Shown here: piece after piece, positions 47,676-55,430 of the stretch
Layout: each line of letters begins with the position of its first letter
Numbering within the stretch: the stretch's first letter is position 1
NCBI GenBank assembly: GCA_046349085.1
Contig: JAXMDA010000013.1
Span: 3,963-67,962 of the forward strand
Length of the DNA: 64,000 nt
Direction of reading: 5' to 3'
Origin: JAJXWB01 sp046349085
GTDB taxonomy: Bacteria; Pseudomonadota; Alphaproteobacteria; Rhizobiales; Beijerinckiaceae
Position numbers and translations under genes: made by a program
The notes under the pieces: model-generated
What the model was told of the DNA's origin: nothing
The model's database searches: none
What the model saw: the letters and a program-made list of their open reading frames with translations, nothing else

Positions 47676-48491
47676 TCAGTGCGACAGCAGCACCGGCAGC
47701 GTCATGTGCTTCAGCATGAAGCGCGAACCGGAGCCGCGCGAGAAGCGCGGATAGCCCTGGCCGCCAAACGCGCCGATGACGAGCAGATCGGCCGAGGCGT
47801 CGGCGGCCTCGTTCAGAAGCGCGTCCATCAGCCCGATGTCGGAGGCCAGCGCCTGATCGGCGCGCGCCTCGATCCCGTGCGCCTTAAGATGGGCGACGGC
47901 CAGGTCGAGCGAAGCCTTGCGATAATCGATCGCCGGATCTCCGGGCTTGGAGACGGAGACGACGACGGCCTTCGCGTCCTGCGCCGACAGGCGAACGCCA
48001 TCGCCCATGGCGCGCGCCGCCTCGCGGGACTCGTTCCACGCAAACATCGGTCGATGGCCGACATCGGCGAAATGGCCGGCGTGCGGCACGACCAGCGCCG
48101 GCCGACCGGAATCCACCACGATACGCTCGATCAGGTCGCTCGGCGTCGCGTGAGAGTCGGGCGCGGGCTGGCCGCAGATGACGAGGTCGAAATGCCGGGC
48201 CAGGTCGATCGCCTGCACAATGATGTCGGAATCCTCGCCCCGGTTCAGATCCATGAAGGCCCGGTCGGCCAGGCCGCCGGTCGCCGCCATGAAGGCGGCT
48301 TCGGCGGCGTCGCGGGCGGCGACATATTCCGCTGGCGGCCACGCGGCCACGACGCCCGAGGTCACCGAACGCTGCGTCTGCGCGAACACGCCGACGAGCC
48401 GCGAGCCGAGCCGCTTTGCGAGCGTGGCCGCCAGTTCGAGGCGAGCCTTCGTCTGGGCAGTGGAATCGAGGTGCACGAGCAGATGGCGCAT
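47676..48491 (-). CDS. Universal stress protein, two-domain
   Basis: 271 residues from ATG 48491 (MRHLLVHLDSTAQTKARLEL), with GGAG upstream. Two Usp-like halves are seen; the first ends DSGRPALVVPHAG and the second has LLVIGAFGGQGYPRFSRGSG then HMTLPVLLSH, including a G-x2-G-x9-G-S/T type ATP-loop variant. Stress-related ATP-binding role is inferred from family. Divergent from the enoyl-CoA hydratase gene. Confidence 0.88.
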   Translation of the reverse strand: MRHLLVHLDSTAQTKARLELAATLAKRLGSRLVGVFAQTQRSVTSGVVAAWPPAEYVAARDAAEAAFMAATGGLADRAFMDLNRGEDSDIIVQAIDLARHFDLVICGQPAPDSHATPSDLIERIVVDSGRPALVVPHAGHFADVGHRPMFAWNESREAARAMGDGVRLSAQDAKAVVVSVSKPGDPAIDYRKASLDLAVAHLKAHGIEARADQALASDIGLMDALLNEAADASADLLVIGAFGGQGYPRFSRGSGSRFMLKHMTLPVLLSH

Positions 48492-48656
48492 TGTTGGTCT
48501 TCTCCAGGTCCACCGCCGTCTGTGCGGCGCGCAGCATCGGTCGCCTGTTTCGGGTCCGGATACATTGCGCTGCATCAATCGCGCCGGCCAAATCGCAGCC
48601 TTGTGTTTCGCTGGTCCATGCAGTCTCTTGCGCGCCGAAGAACTTGAGGAGCGGAC

Positions 48657-49439
48657 ATGAGCGCAGGCAGGATCGACGCGCGGGCGGATGGGCCGATCGG
48701 CTGGATTGTCTTCGACAACCAGAAGCGTCGCAACGCCATGTCGTTGGGCATGTGGACCGGTTTGACGGAGGCGCTCCAGCGGTTCGGCGGCGATCCGCAG
48801 ATCCGTGTCGTCGTCCTGCGCGGCGCGGGCGACACGGCTTTCGTGTCAGGCGCCGACATTTCCGAATTCGACGCCCACCGCTCCGACGCCGCCGCGGCGG
48901 CCGACTATGCCCGGGCCACCGACGGCGCGTGGAAGGCGCTTGGCGCCTTCGACAAGCCGATGATCGCGATGATCCAGGGCTTCTGCTTTGGCGGCGGCGT
49001 GGCCATCGCCATGAAGGCGGACCTGCGCATCGCCGGCGACAATTCCCTTTACGCCATTCCCGCCGCGCGGCTGGGCATCGCCTATCCGCCGCATTCGGTG
49101 CGCGATCTCGTGTCGCTGGTCGGTCCCGCCAAGGCCAAGGAAATCCTGTTCACCGGCGCGCGCTTCGACGCCGTCGCAGCCCAGGCGATCGGCCTCGTCA
49201 ACCGCGTCGTCCCCGTCAGTCATCTGGAGGCTGAAGTGGCCGCGCTCTGCGCGACCATCGCGGAAAACGCGCCGCTGACCATTCGCGCCGCCAAGGAGAC
49301 CATCGACCAGATCGCCCGCGACGCACCCGACGCCAAGCGGGTCGCCGAACGCGTCGCCGCCTGCTTCGACAGCGCCGACTATGCCGAAGGGCGCCGCGCC
49401 TTCATGGAGAAGCGCCGCCCGGTCTTCAGCGGGCGTTGA
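48657..49439 (+). CDS. Enoyl-CoA hydratase/isomerase family protein
   Basis: 260 residues. Crotonase fold: FDNQKRRNAMSLGMWTGL, oxyanion-hole segments AFVSGADISEFD and MIQGFCFGGGVAIAMKADLR. The position of the first catalytic glutamate of hydratases is not obvious (Ala/Leu-rich there), so an isomerase or other crotonase activity is possible. First gene of the catabolic region; the hydrolase gene starts 7 bp after its stop. Confidence 0.88.
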   Translation: MSAGRIDARADGPIGWIVFDNQKRRNAMSLGMWTGLTEALQRFGGDPQIRVVVLRGAGDTAFVSGADISEFDAHRSDAAAAADYARATDGAWKALGAFDKPMIAMIQGFCFGGGVAIAMKADLRIAGDNSLYAIPAARLGIAYPPHSVRDLVSLVGPAKAKEILFTGARFDAVAAQAIGLVNRVVPVSHLEAEVAALCATIAENAPLTIRAAKETIDQIARDAPDAKRVAERVAACFDSADYAEGRRAFMEKRRPVFSGR

Positions 49440-49446
49440 GCGGGCC

Positions 49447-50340
49447 ATGCGCGAAAATCGCCTCGTCGCCGGCGTGCTCGACATCGCCTGGCGCCAATAT
49501 GGCGCCGACGACGGCTGGCCATGCATTCTCAGCCACGGCTTTCCTTACGACGTCCATGCCTATGCCGACGTCGCGCCGCTTCTGGCGACCGCAGGCGCGC
49601 GCGTGATCGTTCCCTACCTGCGCGGCTACGGCCCCACGCGATTCGTCTCCGAGGATACGCCGCGCTCGGGCGAACAGGCCGCGCTCGCCGCCGATCTCAA
49701 GGCGTTGATGGACGCGCTGCGCATCCATCGGGCCACGCTCGCCGGCTACGACTGGGGCGGGCGCGCGGGTTGCATCGTCGCCGTGCTCTGGCCCGAGCGC
49801 GTGGAGGCGCTGGTGTCGGGCAATTCCTACAACATCCAGAATATCGCGCGCGCCATGGAGCCGGCCTCCCCGCGCGAGGAAGCGGCGCTCTGGTATCAAT
49901 ATTACTTCCACAACGAGCGCGGACGACGCGGACTTGCCGCCGACCGGCGCGGCGTTGCGCGCCTGCTCTGGCGCATGTGGTCGCCGACCTGGGACTTCGA
50001 CGAGGCGACGTTCGCGCGCACGGCGCAGGCCTTCGACAATCCCGATTTCGTCGACGTCGTGATCCATTCCTACCGCCATCGCTACGGGCTGGCGGCCGGC
50101 GATCCGGCCTATGCGGGGATCGAAGCCCGTCTCGTCGCGCAACCGTCGATCGCCGTTCCGGCCATCTCGATCGACGGCGACGCGGACGGCGTCAATTTCG
50201 GCACGGCGCATCACCGGACGAAGTTCGCCGGCCCGCATGAGCATCGCGTGTTTCATGCTGCAGGGCACAATTTGCCGCAGGAGCGACCGGCCGAATGGGC
50301 GCGCGCCGTGCTGGACGCGCGCGCCTTTGCACAGGCATGA
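49447..50340 (+). CDS. Alpha/beta hydrolase, epoxide hydrolase / dehalogenase-like
   Basis: 297 residues from ATG 49447 (MRENRLVAGVLDIAWRQYGA). HGFPYDVHAY supplies the oxyanion region; the nucleophile elbow is AGYDWGGRAGC, with Asp rather than Ser, as in epoxide hydrolases and haloalkane dehalogenases; the catalytic His is in FHAAGHNLPQERP. The acid is probably in SIDGDADGV. Substrate unknown. Follows the enoyl-CoA hydratase by 7 bp. Confidence 0.85.
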   Translation: MRENRLVAGVLDIAWRQYGADDGWPCILSHGFPYDVHAYADVAPLLATAGARVIVPYLRGYGPTRFVSEDTPRSGEQAALAADLKALMDALRIHRATLAGYDWGGRAGCIVAVLWPERVEALVSGNSYNIQNIARAMEPASPREEAALWYQYYFHNERGRRGLAADRRGVARLLWRMWSPTWDFDEATFARTAQAFDNPDFVDVVIHSYRHRYGLAAGDPAYAGIEARLVAQPSIAVPAISIDGDADGVNFGTAHHRTKFAGPHEHRVFHAAGHNLPQERPAEWARAVLDARAFAQA

Positions 50341-50362
50341 GGCCCCATCGCCTGACGTCCAA

Positions 50363-50411
50363 TTGACACGGCCAAGATGCGGTCCGTATGAAATACATGT
50401 CGGACGATCTT
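50363..50411 (+). promoter_or_regulatory. gntR promoter and operator
   Basis: TTGACA (50363-50368) and TATGAA (50387-50392) are 18 bp apart. Immediately downstream, CATGTCGGACGATCTT (50396-50411) matches 13 of 16 bases of the site before the acyl-CoA dehydrogenase (51132-51147), where an operator for an autoregulating GntR protein would lie. Confidence 0.6.
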
Positions 50412-50422
50412 GGTGACATTTC

Positions 50423-51094
50423 ATGCCCAAAACGCTTGCCGCGAAAACTGACGGGTCGCCGGGTGTCGTTTACCGCGGGATCGTCGACGGGCTCTATCGC
50501 GGCCGCTACGTGCCGGGCCAGCGGCTGGTCGAGGCCGATCTAACGCGCGATTTCGAGGTCGGGCGCGGCTCGGTGCGCGAGGCGCTGAGCCGTCTGGCGG
50601 CCGAGGGCCTGGTTTCGATGAACCTGCATCGCTCGGCGACCATCCGTTCGCTGAGCCGCGCCGAGACGCGCGATCTCGTCGCCCTGCTCGAAGTGCTGAA
50701 CGGCTTTGCCGCGCGGCTTGCGGCCGAGCGCATCGAGGAAGGCGGCAATCGCAAGCAGATCGCGGAAGCTTACGCCGCGCTCGCCGATCCCGAAACGCAG
50801 CGCGACTTTCTGCATTTCGCGCGCGCGCGCAACACGTTCTACAAGACGATGGTGGCGATCGGCGCCAATCACGAACTCGCCCGCCTGATGCCGCGCACCA
50901 ATGTCGATCTGATCCGCGTGCAGTTCCGCGCTTACGCGACCGTGGACGACGACCTGCGCATGGAAGACTATCGCGGCATCTACGACGCCATCGCCGAGGG
51001 CCACGGCCGCAAGGCGGAGACCGCCGCCAAGAACCACATCCGCCGGCTTGGCGACGCCATCGAGAAATTGCCGGACGCCGCTTTCGGCGGCTGA
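50423..51094 (+). CDS. GntR family (FadR-type) transcriptional regulator
   Basis: 223 residues. Winged HTH at the N-terminus (VPGQRLVEADLTRDFEVGRG, SVREALSRLAAEGLVSMNL) and an all-helical FCD ligand-binding domain (ARARNTFYKTMVAIGANHEL, metal-site-like histidines in EGHGRKAETAAKNHIRRLG). Likely controls itself and the downstream acyl-CoA dehydrogenase operon through the shared TGTCGGAC sites. Effector probably a metabolite of the pathway. Confidence 0.9.
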   Translation: MPKTLAAKTDGSPGVVYRGIVDGLYRGRYVPGQRLVEADLTRDFEVGRGSVREALSRLAAEGLVSMNLHRSATIRSLSRAETRDLVALLEVLNGFAARLAAERIEEGGNRKQIAEAYAALADPETQRDFLHFARARNTFYKTMVAIGANHELARLMPRTNVDLIRVQFRAYATVDDDLRMEDYRGIYDAIAEGHGRKAETAAKNHIRRLGDAIEKLPDAAFGG

Positions 51095-51131
51095 GGCCGC
51101 CTCAAAATCGGGATCTTGATTGTAATCTGAA

Positions 51132-51147
51132 ATTGTCGGACAATCTT
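51132..51147 (+). promoter_or_regulatory. GntR operator before the acyl-CoA dehydrogenase operon
   Basis: ATTGTCGGACAATCTT; the core ATTGTC-G-GACAAT is a perfect 13-bp palindrome. It lies 48 bp before the acyl-CoA dehydrogenase ATG and matches the gntR-proximal site. Confidence 0.65.
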
Positions 51148-51179
51148 CCGGGCGCCCAGGCCCACCGGAGAATTGCGCC

Positions 51180-52382
51180 ATGGATTTCGAACTCAGCCCC
51201 CGCGCGAAAGAATTGCAGGCGCGCGTCGCCGCCTTCATGGCCGCGCATGTTTATCCCAACGAGCATCTCTACGGCGAACAGGCGCAAGGCGCAGCTCGCT
51301 ACCGCACGCCGCAGATCGTGCAGGACCTGAAGAAGAAGGCGCGCGCCGAGGGCCTGTGGAACCTGTTCCTGCCGGGCGATCACGGCGCGGGCCTCACCAA
51401 TCTCGAATACGCGCCCCTCGCCGAACTGATGGGTCGCGTCGACTGGTCGAGCGAAGTGTTCAATTGCTCGGCGCCCGACACCGGCAATATGGAAGTGCTC
51501 ACCCTCTACGGCAGCCCCGAGCAGAAGAAGCAATGGCTGGAGCCTTTGCTCAACGGCGAAATCCGCTCCGGCTTTTCGATGACGGAGCCGGAAGTCGCTT
51601 CCTCCGACGCCACCAACATCCAGTGCACGATCCTGCGGGACGGCGACCACTACGTCATCAACGGCCGCAAGTGGTTCACCTCGGGCGCGATGAACGAGGA
51701 CTGCAAGATCCTGATCGTCATGGGCAAGACCGACCCGCACAATCCTGACAAGCACAGGCAGCAGTCGATGATCCTCGTGCCGAAGGACACGCCCGGCGTG
51801 CGGATCGTGCGCGACATGAAGGTCTACGGCTACGATCACGCGCCGGTCGGCCATCCCGAGATCGTCTACGACAATGTGCGCGTGCCGGTTTCCAACATGC
51901 TGCTCGGCGAGGGCCGCGGCTTCGAGATCGCGCAGGGACGCCTCGGGCCCGGCCGCATCCATCATTGCATGCGGCTCATCGGCTGCGCGCAAAGAGCGCT
52001 CGAGCTCATGTGCCAGCGCGCCAACAAGCGCATCGCCTTCGGCAAGCCGCTCGGCGAACAGGGCTCGGTCCGCGAGGACATCGCCAATTCCTGGTGCGAG
52101 ATCGAGCAGGCGCGGCTCCTCACTTTCAAGGCCGCCGACAAGATGGACCGCGAGGGCAACAAGGCCGCGCGCGACCTCATCGCCGCCGCCAAGATCGTCG
52201 TGCCGTCGATGGCCGCGCGCGTGATCGACCGCGCCATCCAGATCCACGGCGGCATGGGCGTCTCGCAGGACACGTTCCTGGCGGAATCCTACACCTATGC
52301 GCGCTTCATCCGCATCGGCGACGGGCCGGACCAGGTGCACATGTCGCAGCTCGGACGCACCTTGTTGAAGAAGTACGCCTGA
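51180..52382 (+). CDS. Acyl-CoA dehydrogenase family protein
   Basis: 400 residues. FAD acyl-CoA dehydrogenase fold with GFSMTEPEVASSDATNIQCT, NGRKWFTSGAM, a catalytic region near RIHHCMRLIGCAQRALEL and the C-terminal IQIHGGMGVSQDTFLAESY. It resembles the ACAD10/11-type branch rather than short-chain enzymes. It oxidises an acyl-CoA to the 2-enoyl-CoA. Heads an operon with the CGSGG protein and two SDR genes, under the GntR-type site. Confidence 0.92.
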   Translation: MDFELSPRAKELQARVAAFMAAHVYPNEHLYGEQAQGAARYRTPQIVQDLKKKARAEGLWNLFLPGDHGAGLTNLEYAPLAELMGRVDWSSEVFNCSAPDTGNMEVLTLYGSPEQKKQWLEPLLNGEIRSGFSMTEPEVASSDATNIQCTILRDGDHYVINGRKWFTSGAMNEDCKILIVMGKTDPHNPDKHRQQSMILVPKDTPGVRIVRDMKVYGYDHAPVGHPEIVYDNVRVPVSNMLLGEGRGFEIAQGRLGPGRIHHCMRLIGCAQRALELMCQRANKRIAFGKPLGEQGSVREDIANSWCEIEQARLLTFKAADKMDREGNKAARDLIAAAKIVVPSMAARVIDRAIQIHGGMGVSQDTFLAESYTYARFIRIGDGPDQVHMSQLGRTLLKKYA

Positions 52383-52456
52383 GGTCGGAATTGCGAGCCG
52401 TCAGGCTCGCTCGAGAAATGCGGGCGTAATCGCCCGCGGTCCTGCGGGAGACGCCC

Positions 52457-53779
52457 ATGTCTCGTCTTTACACCGGGGAACAGCTCGCCGAGCTTGCAAA
52501 GCCGTTCGAAGCGCATGCGCGCGACGCCTTGCGCGATGGCGATCTTGCGCGCGTGCGCGAACTTCTCGTCGAGATGCAGAACGGCCCGGCCGGGCTTGAT
52601 GCGCTGTCCGGGCACACGCTTGCGCGCAAGGCGGCCAAGCTGCGGCGCGATTTCGGCGAGGCGGTTGCGCTCGGCGCGCTCACGCGCATCGGCGCCGAAA
52701 TCATGCGCACATGGACCCGACAATATGAGCGAGGCGACGACCGCGGCGCCATCGCGGATCTCGTCGCCGTCTTTCGCGAGCAGCACGGGGCGCGGCTCCA
52801 GCCGCTCCGCGAGGACGACGACAGCGTCGTGCTCGACATGCCGCTCTGCGGTTCCGGCGGCAAGCTCGAAAAGGCCGGGCTGCCGCAAAAGCGCCCGGAC
52901 TGGTACGGCGGCTGGAGCGATGGCGTCAGCTCCTTCTGCCAGATCTGCAAGGCGTGCCAAAAGGCGCTCAACGCCTCGCTCGGCGGCGAGGTCTGGACGA
53001 CGGAGAAAGGCGCGAACGGCGCATGCCGGGCGACCTTCGCCAAACGCGCAGCCAAGGGAGAGCGCCTGTTTTCCGAGGAGGAGCGCGCAAACCTCGTCCG
53101 CACGCGCGTCGACCGGGCAATCGACAAGCTCGACGCCGGCGACGCCGACATTGCAGACCTGGTCGAGGGACAGCGCAAGGACTGGAAGCCGTGGCACGAC
53201 TTTGGCGTCGTGTTGCTCGAATATTTCTACGCCGTCGCGCTCGAACAGGGCGGCGCCGACTACCTCGCCGAAGTTCTCGAACAAACCTATGCGCCGGCCT
53301 TCAACGCCGGCTTTCCGCGCTATGCCGCGATGAGCGACGACGAACTCGTGCGCGAGATCGCGCGCACCTGGAACTATCATTGCGCAGATTTCACCATTCT
53401 CGAGGAAGAAGATCGCTTCGTCTTCCGTCTCGACCCCTGCGGTTCGGGCGGCCGGCTGTTTCGCGGCGCGGTGTGGCGCGACATGTTTCACTACGGCGAT
53501 GCCCTCGCGGCGAAAATGGCGGAACCGCATCCCGTCAACTTCAATCGCGCCGACGCGCCGACCTATTGCACGCATTGCGCGGCTTCCAACCGCGCGCAGC
53601 TCGAGAATGCGCTGTCGCCGCAAACGCCGCTGTTCTTCGTGATAGACGGCCGCGCGCAGAACGCGCCCGGCGCGCCCTGCCGGTGCTATGTCTACAAGAA
53701 GGATGCGCGGCGCGAGCAAGTCGACCCCGCCCTTTTCGAACAGATCGGCCTCGTTCCGCCCAAGGAGACGCGCACATGA
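52457..53779 (+). CDS. Unrecognised cysteine-rich protein with two diverged copies of a CGSGG module
   Basis: 440 residues, no signal or membrane segment, no family recognised. Two halves follow the same plan. Half 1: VVLDMPLCGSGGKLEKAG (Cys131) then SFCQICKACQKAL (Cys161, Cys164, Cys167) and GACRATF. Half 2: FVFRLDPCGSGGRLFRG (Cys328) then TYCTHCAASNRAQLE (Cys371, Cys374) and a Pro-Cys-Arg-Cys-Tyr end. The repeated cysteine sets suggest a bound metal or Fe-S centre, though this is inference. It lies 74 bp after the acyl-CoA dehydrogenase and its stop overlaps the next SDR gene by ATGA, so it belongs to that operon and is probably a pathway enzyme. Confidence 0.8.
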   Translation: MSRLYTGEQLAELAKPFEAHARDALRDGDLARVRELLVEMQNGPAGLDALSGHTLARKAAKLRRDFGEAVALGALTRIGAEIMRTWTRQYERGDDRGAIADLVAVFREQHGARLQPLREDDDSVVLDMPLCGSGGKLEKAGLPQKRPDWYGGWSDGVSSFCQICKACQKALNASLGGEVWTTEKGANGACRATFAKRAAKGERLFSEEERANLVRTRVDRAIDKLDAGDADIADLVEGQRKDWKPWHDFGVVLLEYFYAVALEQGGADYLAEVLEQTYAPAFNAGFPRYAAMSDDELVREIARTWNYHCADFTILEEEDRFVFRLDPCGSGGRLFRGAVWRDMFHYGDALAAKMAEPHPVNFNRADAPTYCTHCAASNRAQLENALSPQTPLFFVIDGRAQNAPGAPCRCYVYKKDARREQVDPALFEQIGLVPPKETRT

Positions 53780-54546
53780 GCGACAGAGCGAAACCCTTCG
53801 ATCTCGCCGGAAAAGTGGCGCTCGTCACGGGATCGACCATGGGCATCGGGCTTGGCGTCGCGCGCGTCCTGGCCGAGGCCGGCGCCCACGTCGTCATCTC
53901 CAGCCGCAAGGCGGAGGATTGCGCGCGCGTCGCCGGCGAATTGGCCGGAGAGGGTCTGAGCGTCGAGGGGCGCGTCTGCCATATCGGCAAGATGGACGAC
54001 ATTTCCGCTGTCGCCGCGCATCTGAAGGAAAGGCGCGGCGGCCTCGACATTCTCGTCAACAACGCCGTGCTGTCGCCCTGGCGCTCCATCGACGACACCG
54101 ACGAAGCGCTGTTCATGAAGGCGATGGAAGTGAACATGCGCGGCAACTGGTATCTGTCCGTCGAGGCGACGAAGCTGATGAAACCGCGCGGCGGCGGCTC
54201 GATCGTCAACATTTCCTCCGTCGCCGCGCTGCATCCCGACAAGATGCTCGCGCTCTATTCCACCTTCAAGACGGCGATGATCGGCATGAGCCGTTCCTTC
54301 GCTCTGGAATATGGCGAGTTCGGCATTCGCGTGAACACCATTCTGCCGGGCCTCATCGACACCAAGCTCGCCAAGGCCTTCGAGGGCGAGGAGATGAAGA
54401 AGATCGTCGGCGGCACGCCGCTGCGCCGCATCGGCAAGCCCGAGGAAATCGGGTACGCCGTGCTCTATCTCAGCGCGCCCGCCGGCGCCTTCGTCACAGG
54501 CGCAAGCCTCGTGATCGACGGCGGCGCCAGCATCGCGTCGCATTGA
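53776..54546 (+). CDS. SDR family oxidoreductase
   Basis: 256 residues; ATG 53776 overlaps the preceding stop. Classical short-chain dehydrogenase: cofactor loop LVTGSTMGIGLGVARVLAEA, NNAV in place of NNAG, catalytic Ser in VNISSVAAL and YSTFK for Tyr-x3-Lys. C-terminal LVIDGGASI is typical. Probably oxidises a hydroxyacyl-CoA or related alcohol in the same pathway as the neighbouring acyl-CoA dehydrogenase. Confidence 0.92.
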   Translation: MSDRAKPFDLAGKVALVTGSTMGIGLGVARVLAEAGAHVVISSRKAEDCARVAGELAGEGLSVEGRVCHIGKMDDISAVAAHLKERRGGLDILVNNAVLSPWRSIDDTDEALFMKAMEVNMRGNWYLSVEATKLMKPRGGGSIVNISSVAALHPDKMLALYSTFKTAMIGMSRSFALEYGEFGIRVNTILPGLIDTKLAKAFEGEEMKKIVGGTPLRRIGKPEEIGYAVLYLSAPAGAFVTGASLVIDGGASIASH

Positions 54547-54557
54547 AGGAGCGCGCC

Positions 54558-55340
54558 ATGCCCCTCACCGGACGGATCGCCCTGGTCTCCGGCGCCGCGC
54601 GCGGCATCGGCCGCGCCATCGCGCTCAGGCTCGCGCGCGAGGGCGCCGATGTCGGGCTGATCGATCTCAATCCCGCGGTCGAGGAAACGGCGCGGCTCGT
54701 ACGCGACCTCGGAAGAAGGGCCGCTCCGGCCTGCGCGGACATTTCCCGCGCGGCGGAGGCGCGCGCCGCCGTTGCGCGCATCGCTGCGGAGCTGGGCGCG
54801 ATCGACCTGCTCGTCAACAATGCCGGCGTCGTCAACAATATCGCGACGGTCGAAAAAATGACGGACGAGGCGTGGGAGAACGAGGTCGGCGTCAATCTCA
54901 CCGGCGCATTCAATCTCGTGCGCGCAACCGTGGGCGCGATGGCCGAGCGCGGCTTCGGCCGCATCGTCAACATATCGTCTGTCGCAGCGCGCGGCGGCCT
55001 TGCGCGGCAGGTCGGCTATTCGGCGACCAAGGCGGGGCTGCTTGGCCTCACGCATACGGTCGCGCTCGAATATGCGCGCAAGGGCGTCACATGCAACGCC
55101 GTGCTGCCCGGCATGGTCGAGACGGAAAACGTGAAAGCGATGCCCGCCGAAATCCGCGCGGCGGCGATGGCGGCGACGCCAGCGCGCCGTTTCGGCGCGC
55201 CGGAGGAAATCGCCGCGCTGGTCGCATTTCTCTGCAGCGCGGAGGCCGGTTACATCACCGGCGCCGAGATCGACATTTCCGGCGGCGGCCACCTCAATAC
55301 GCTCGTACTGGGCAGCCGCAAGGACGCCGGCGGAAGATAG
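54558..55340 (+). CDS. SDR family oxidoreductase (3-oxoacyl reductase-like)
   Basis: 260 residues from ATG 54558 with GAAGGAG upstream. LVSGAARGIGRAIALRLARE, NNAG, VNISSVAARGG and YSATK give a complete classical SDR active site. PGMVETENVKAM and AEIDISGGG follow. Twelve bases after the previous SDR; the two are distinct and may act on successive alcohols. A palindromic repeat follows the stop. Confidence 0.92.
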   Translation: MPLTGRIALVSGAARGIGRAIALRLAREGADVGLIDLNPAVEETARLVRDLGRRAAPACADISRAAEARAAVARIAAELGAIDLLVNNAGVVNNIATVEKMTDEAWENEVGVNLTGAFNLVRATVGAMAERGFGRIVNISSVAARGGLARQVGYSATKAGLLGLTHTVALEYARKGVTCNAVLPGMVETENVKAMPAEIRAAAMAATPARRFGAPEEIAALVAFLCSAEAGYITGAEIDISGGGHLNTLVLGSRKDAGGR

Positions 55341-55345
55341 GCGAA

Positions 55346-55428
55346 CGTCATCGAGCGAAGCGACGCCATCCATCCTCGCGGCCATCCGCAGGGATGGATG
55401 GCTCCGCCGCTGCGCTCCTCGCAACGAC
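55346..55428. repeat. Palindromic repeat, family E
   Basis: CGTCATCGAGCGAAGCGACG at one end and the inverted GCTGCGCTCCTCGCAACGACG at the other, with inner CCATCCATCC/GGATGGATGG arms. Only one copy was seen here, between the convergent SDR and molybdenum hydroxylase genes. Confidence 0.65.
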
Positions 55429-55430
55429 GA

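Noticed and set aside
52954..53775. Extended N-terminus of the SDR at 53776
   Set aside because: The added frame is a shadow of the CGSGG protein gene; ATG 53776 overlaps its stop and begins the classical SDR fold.
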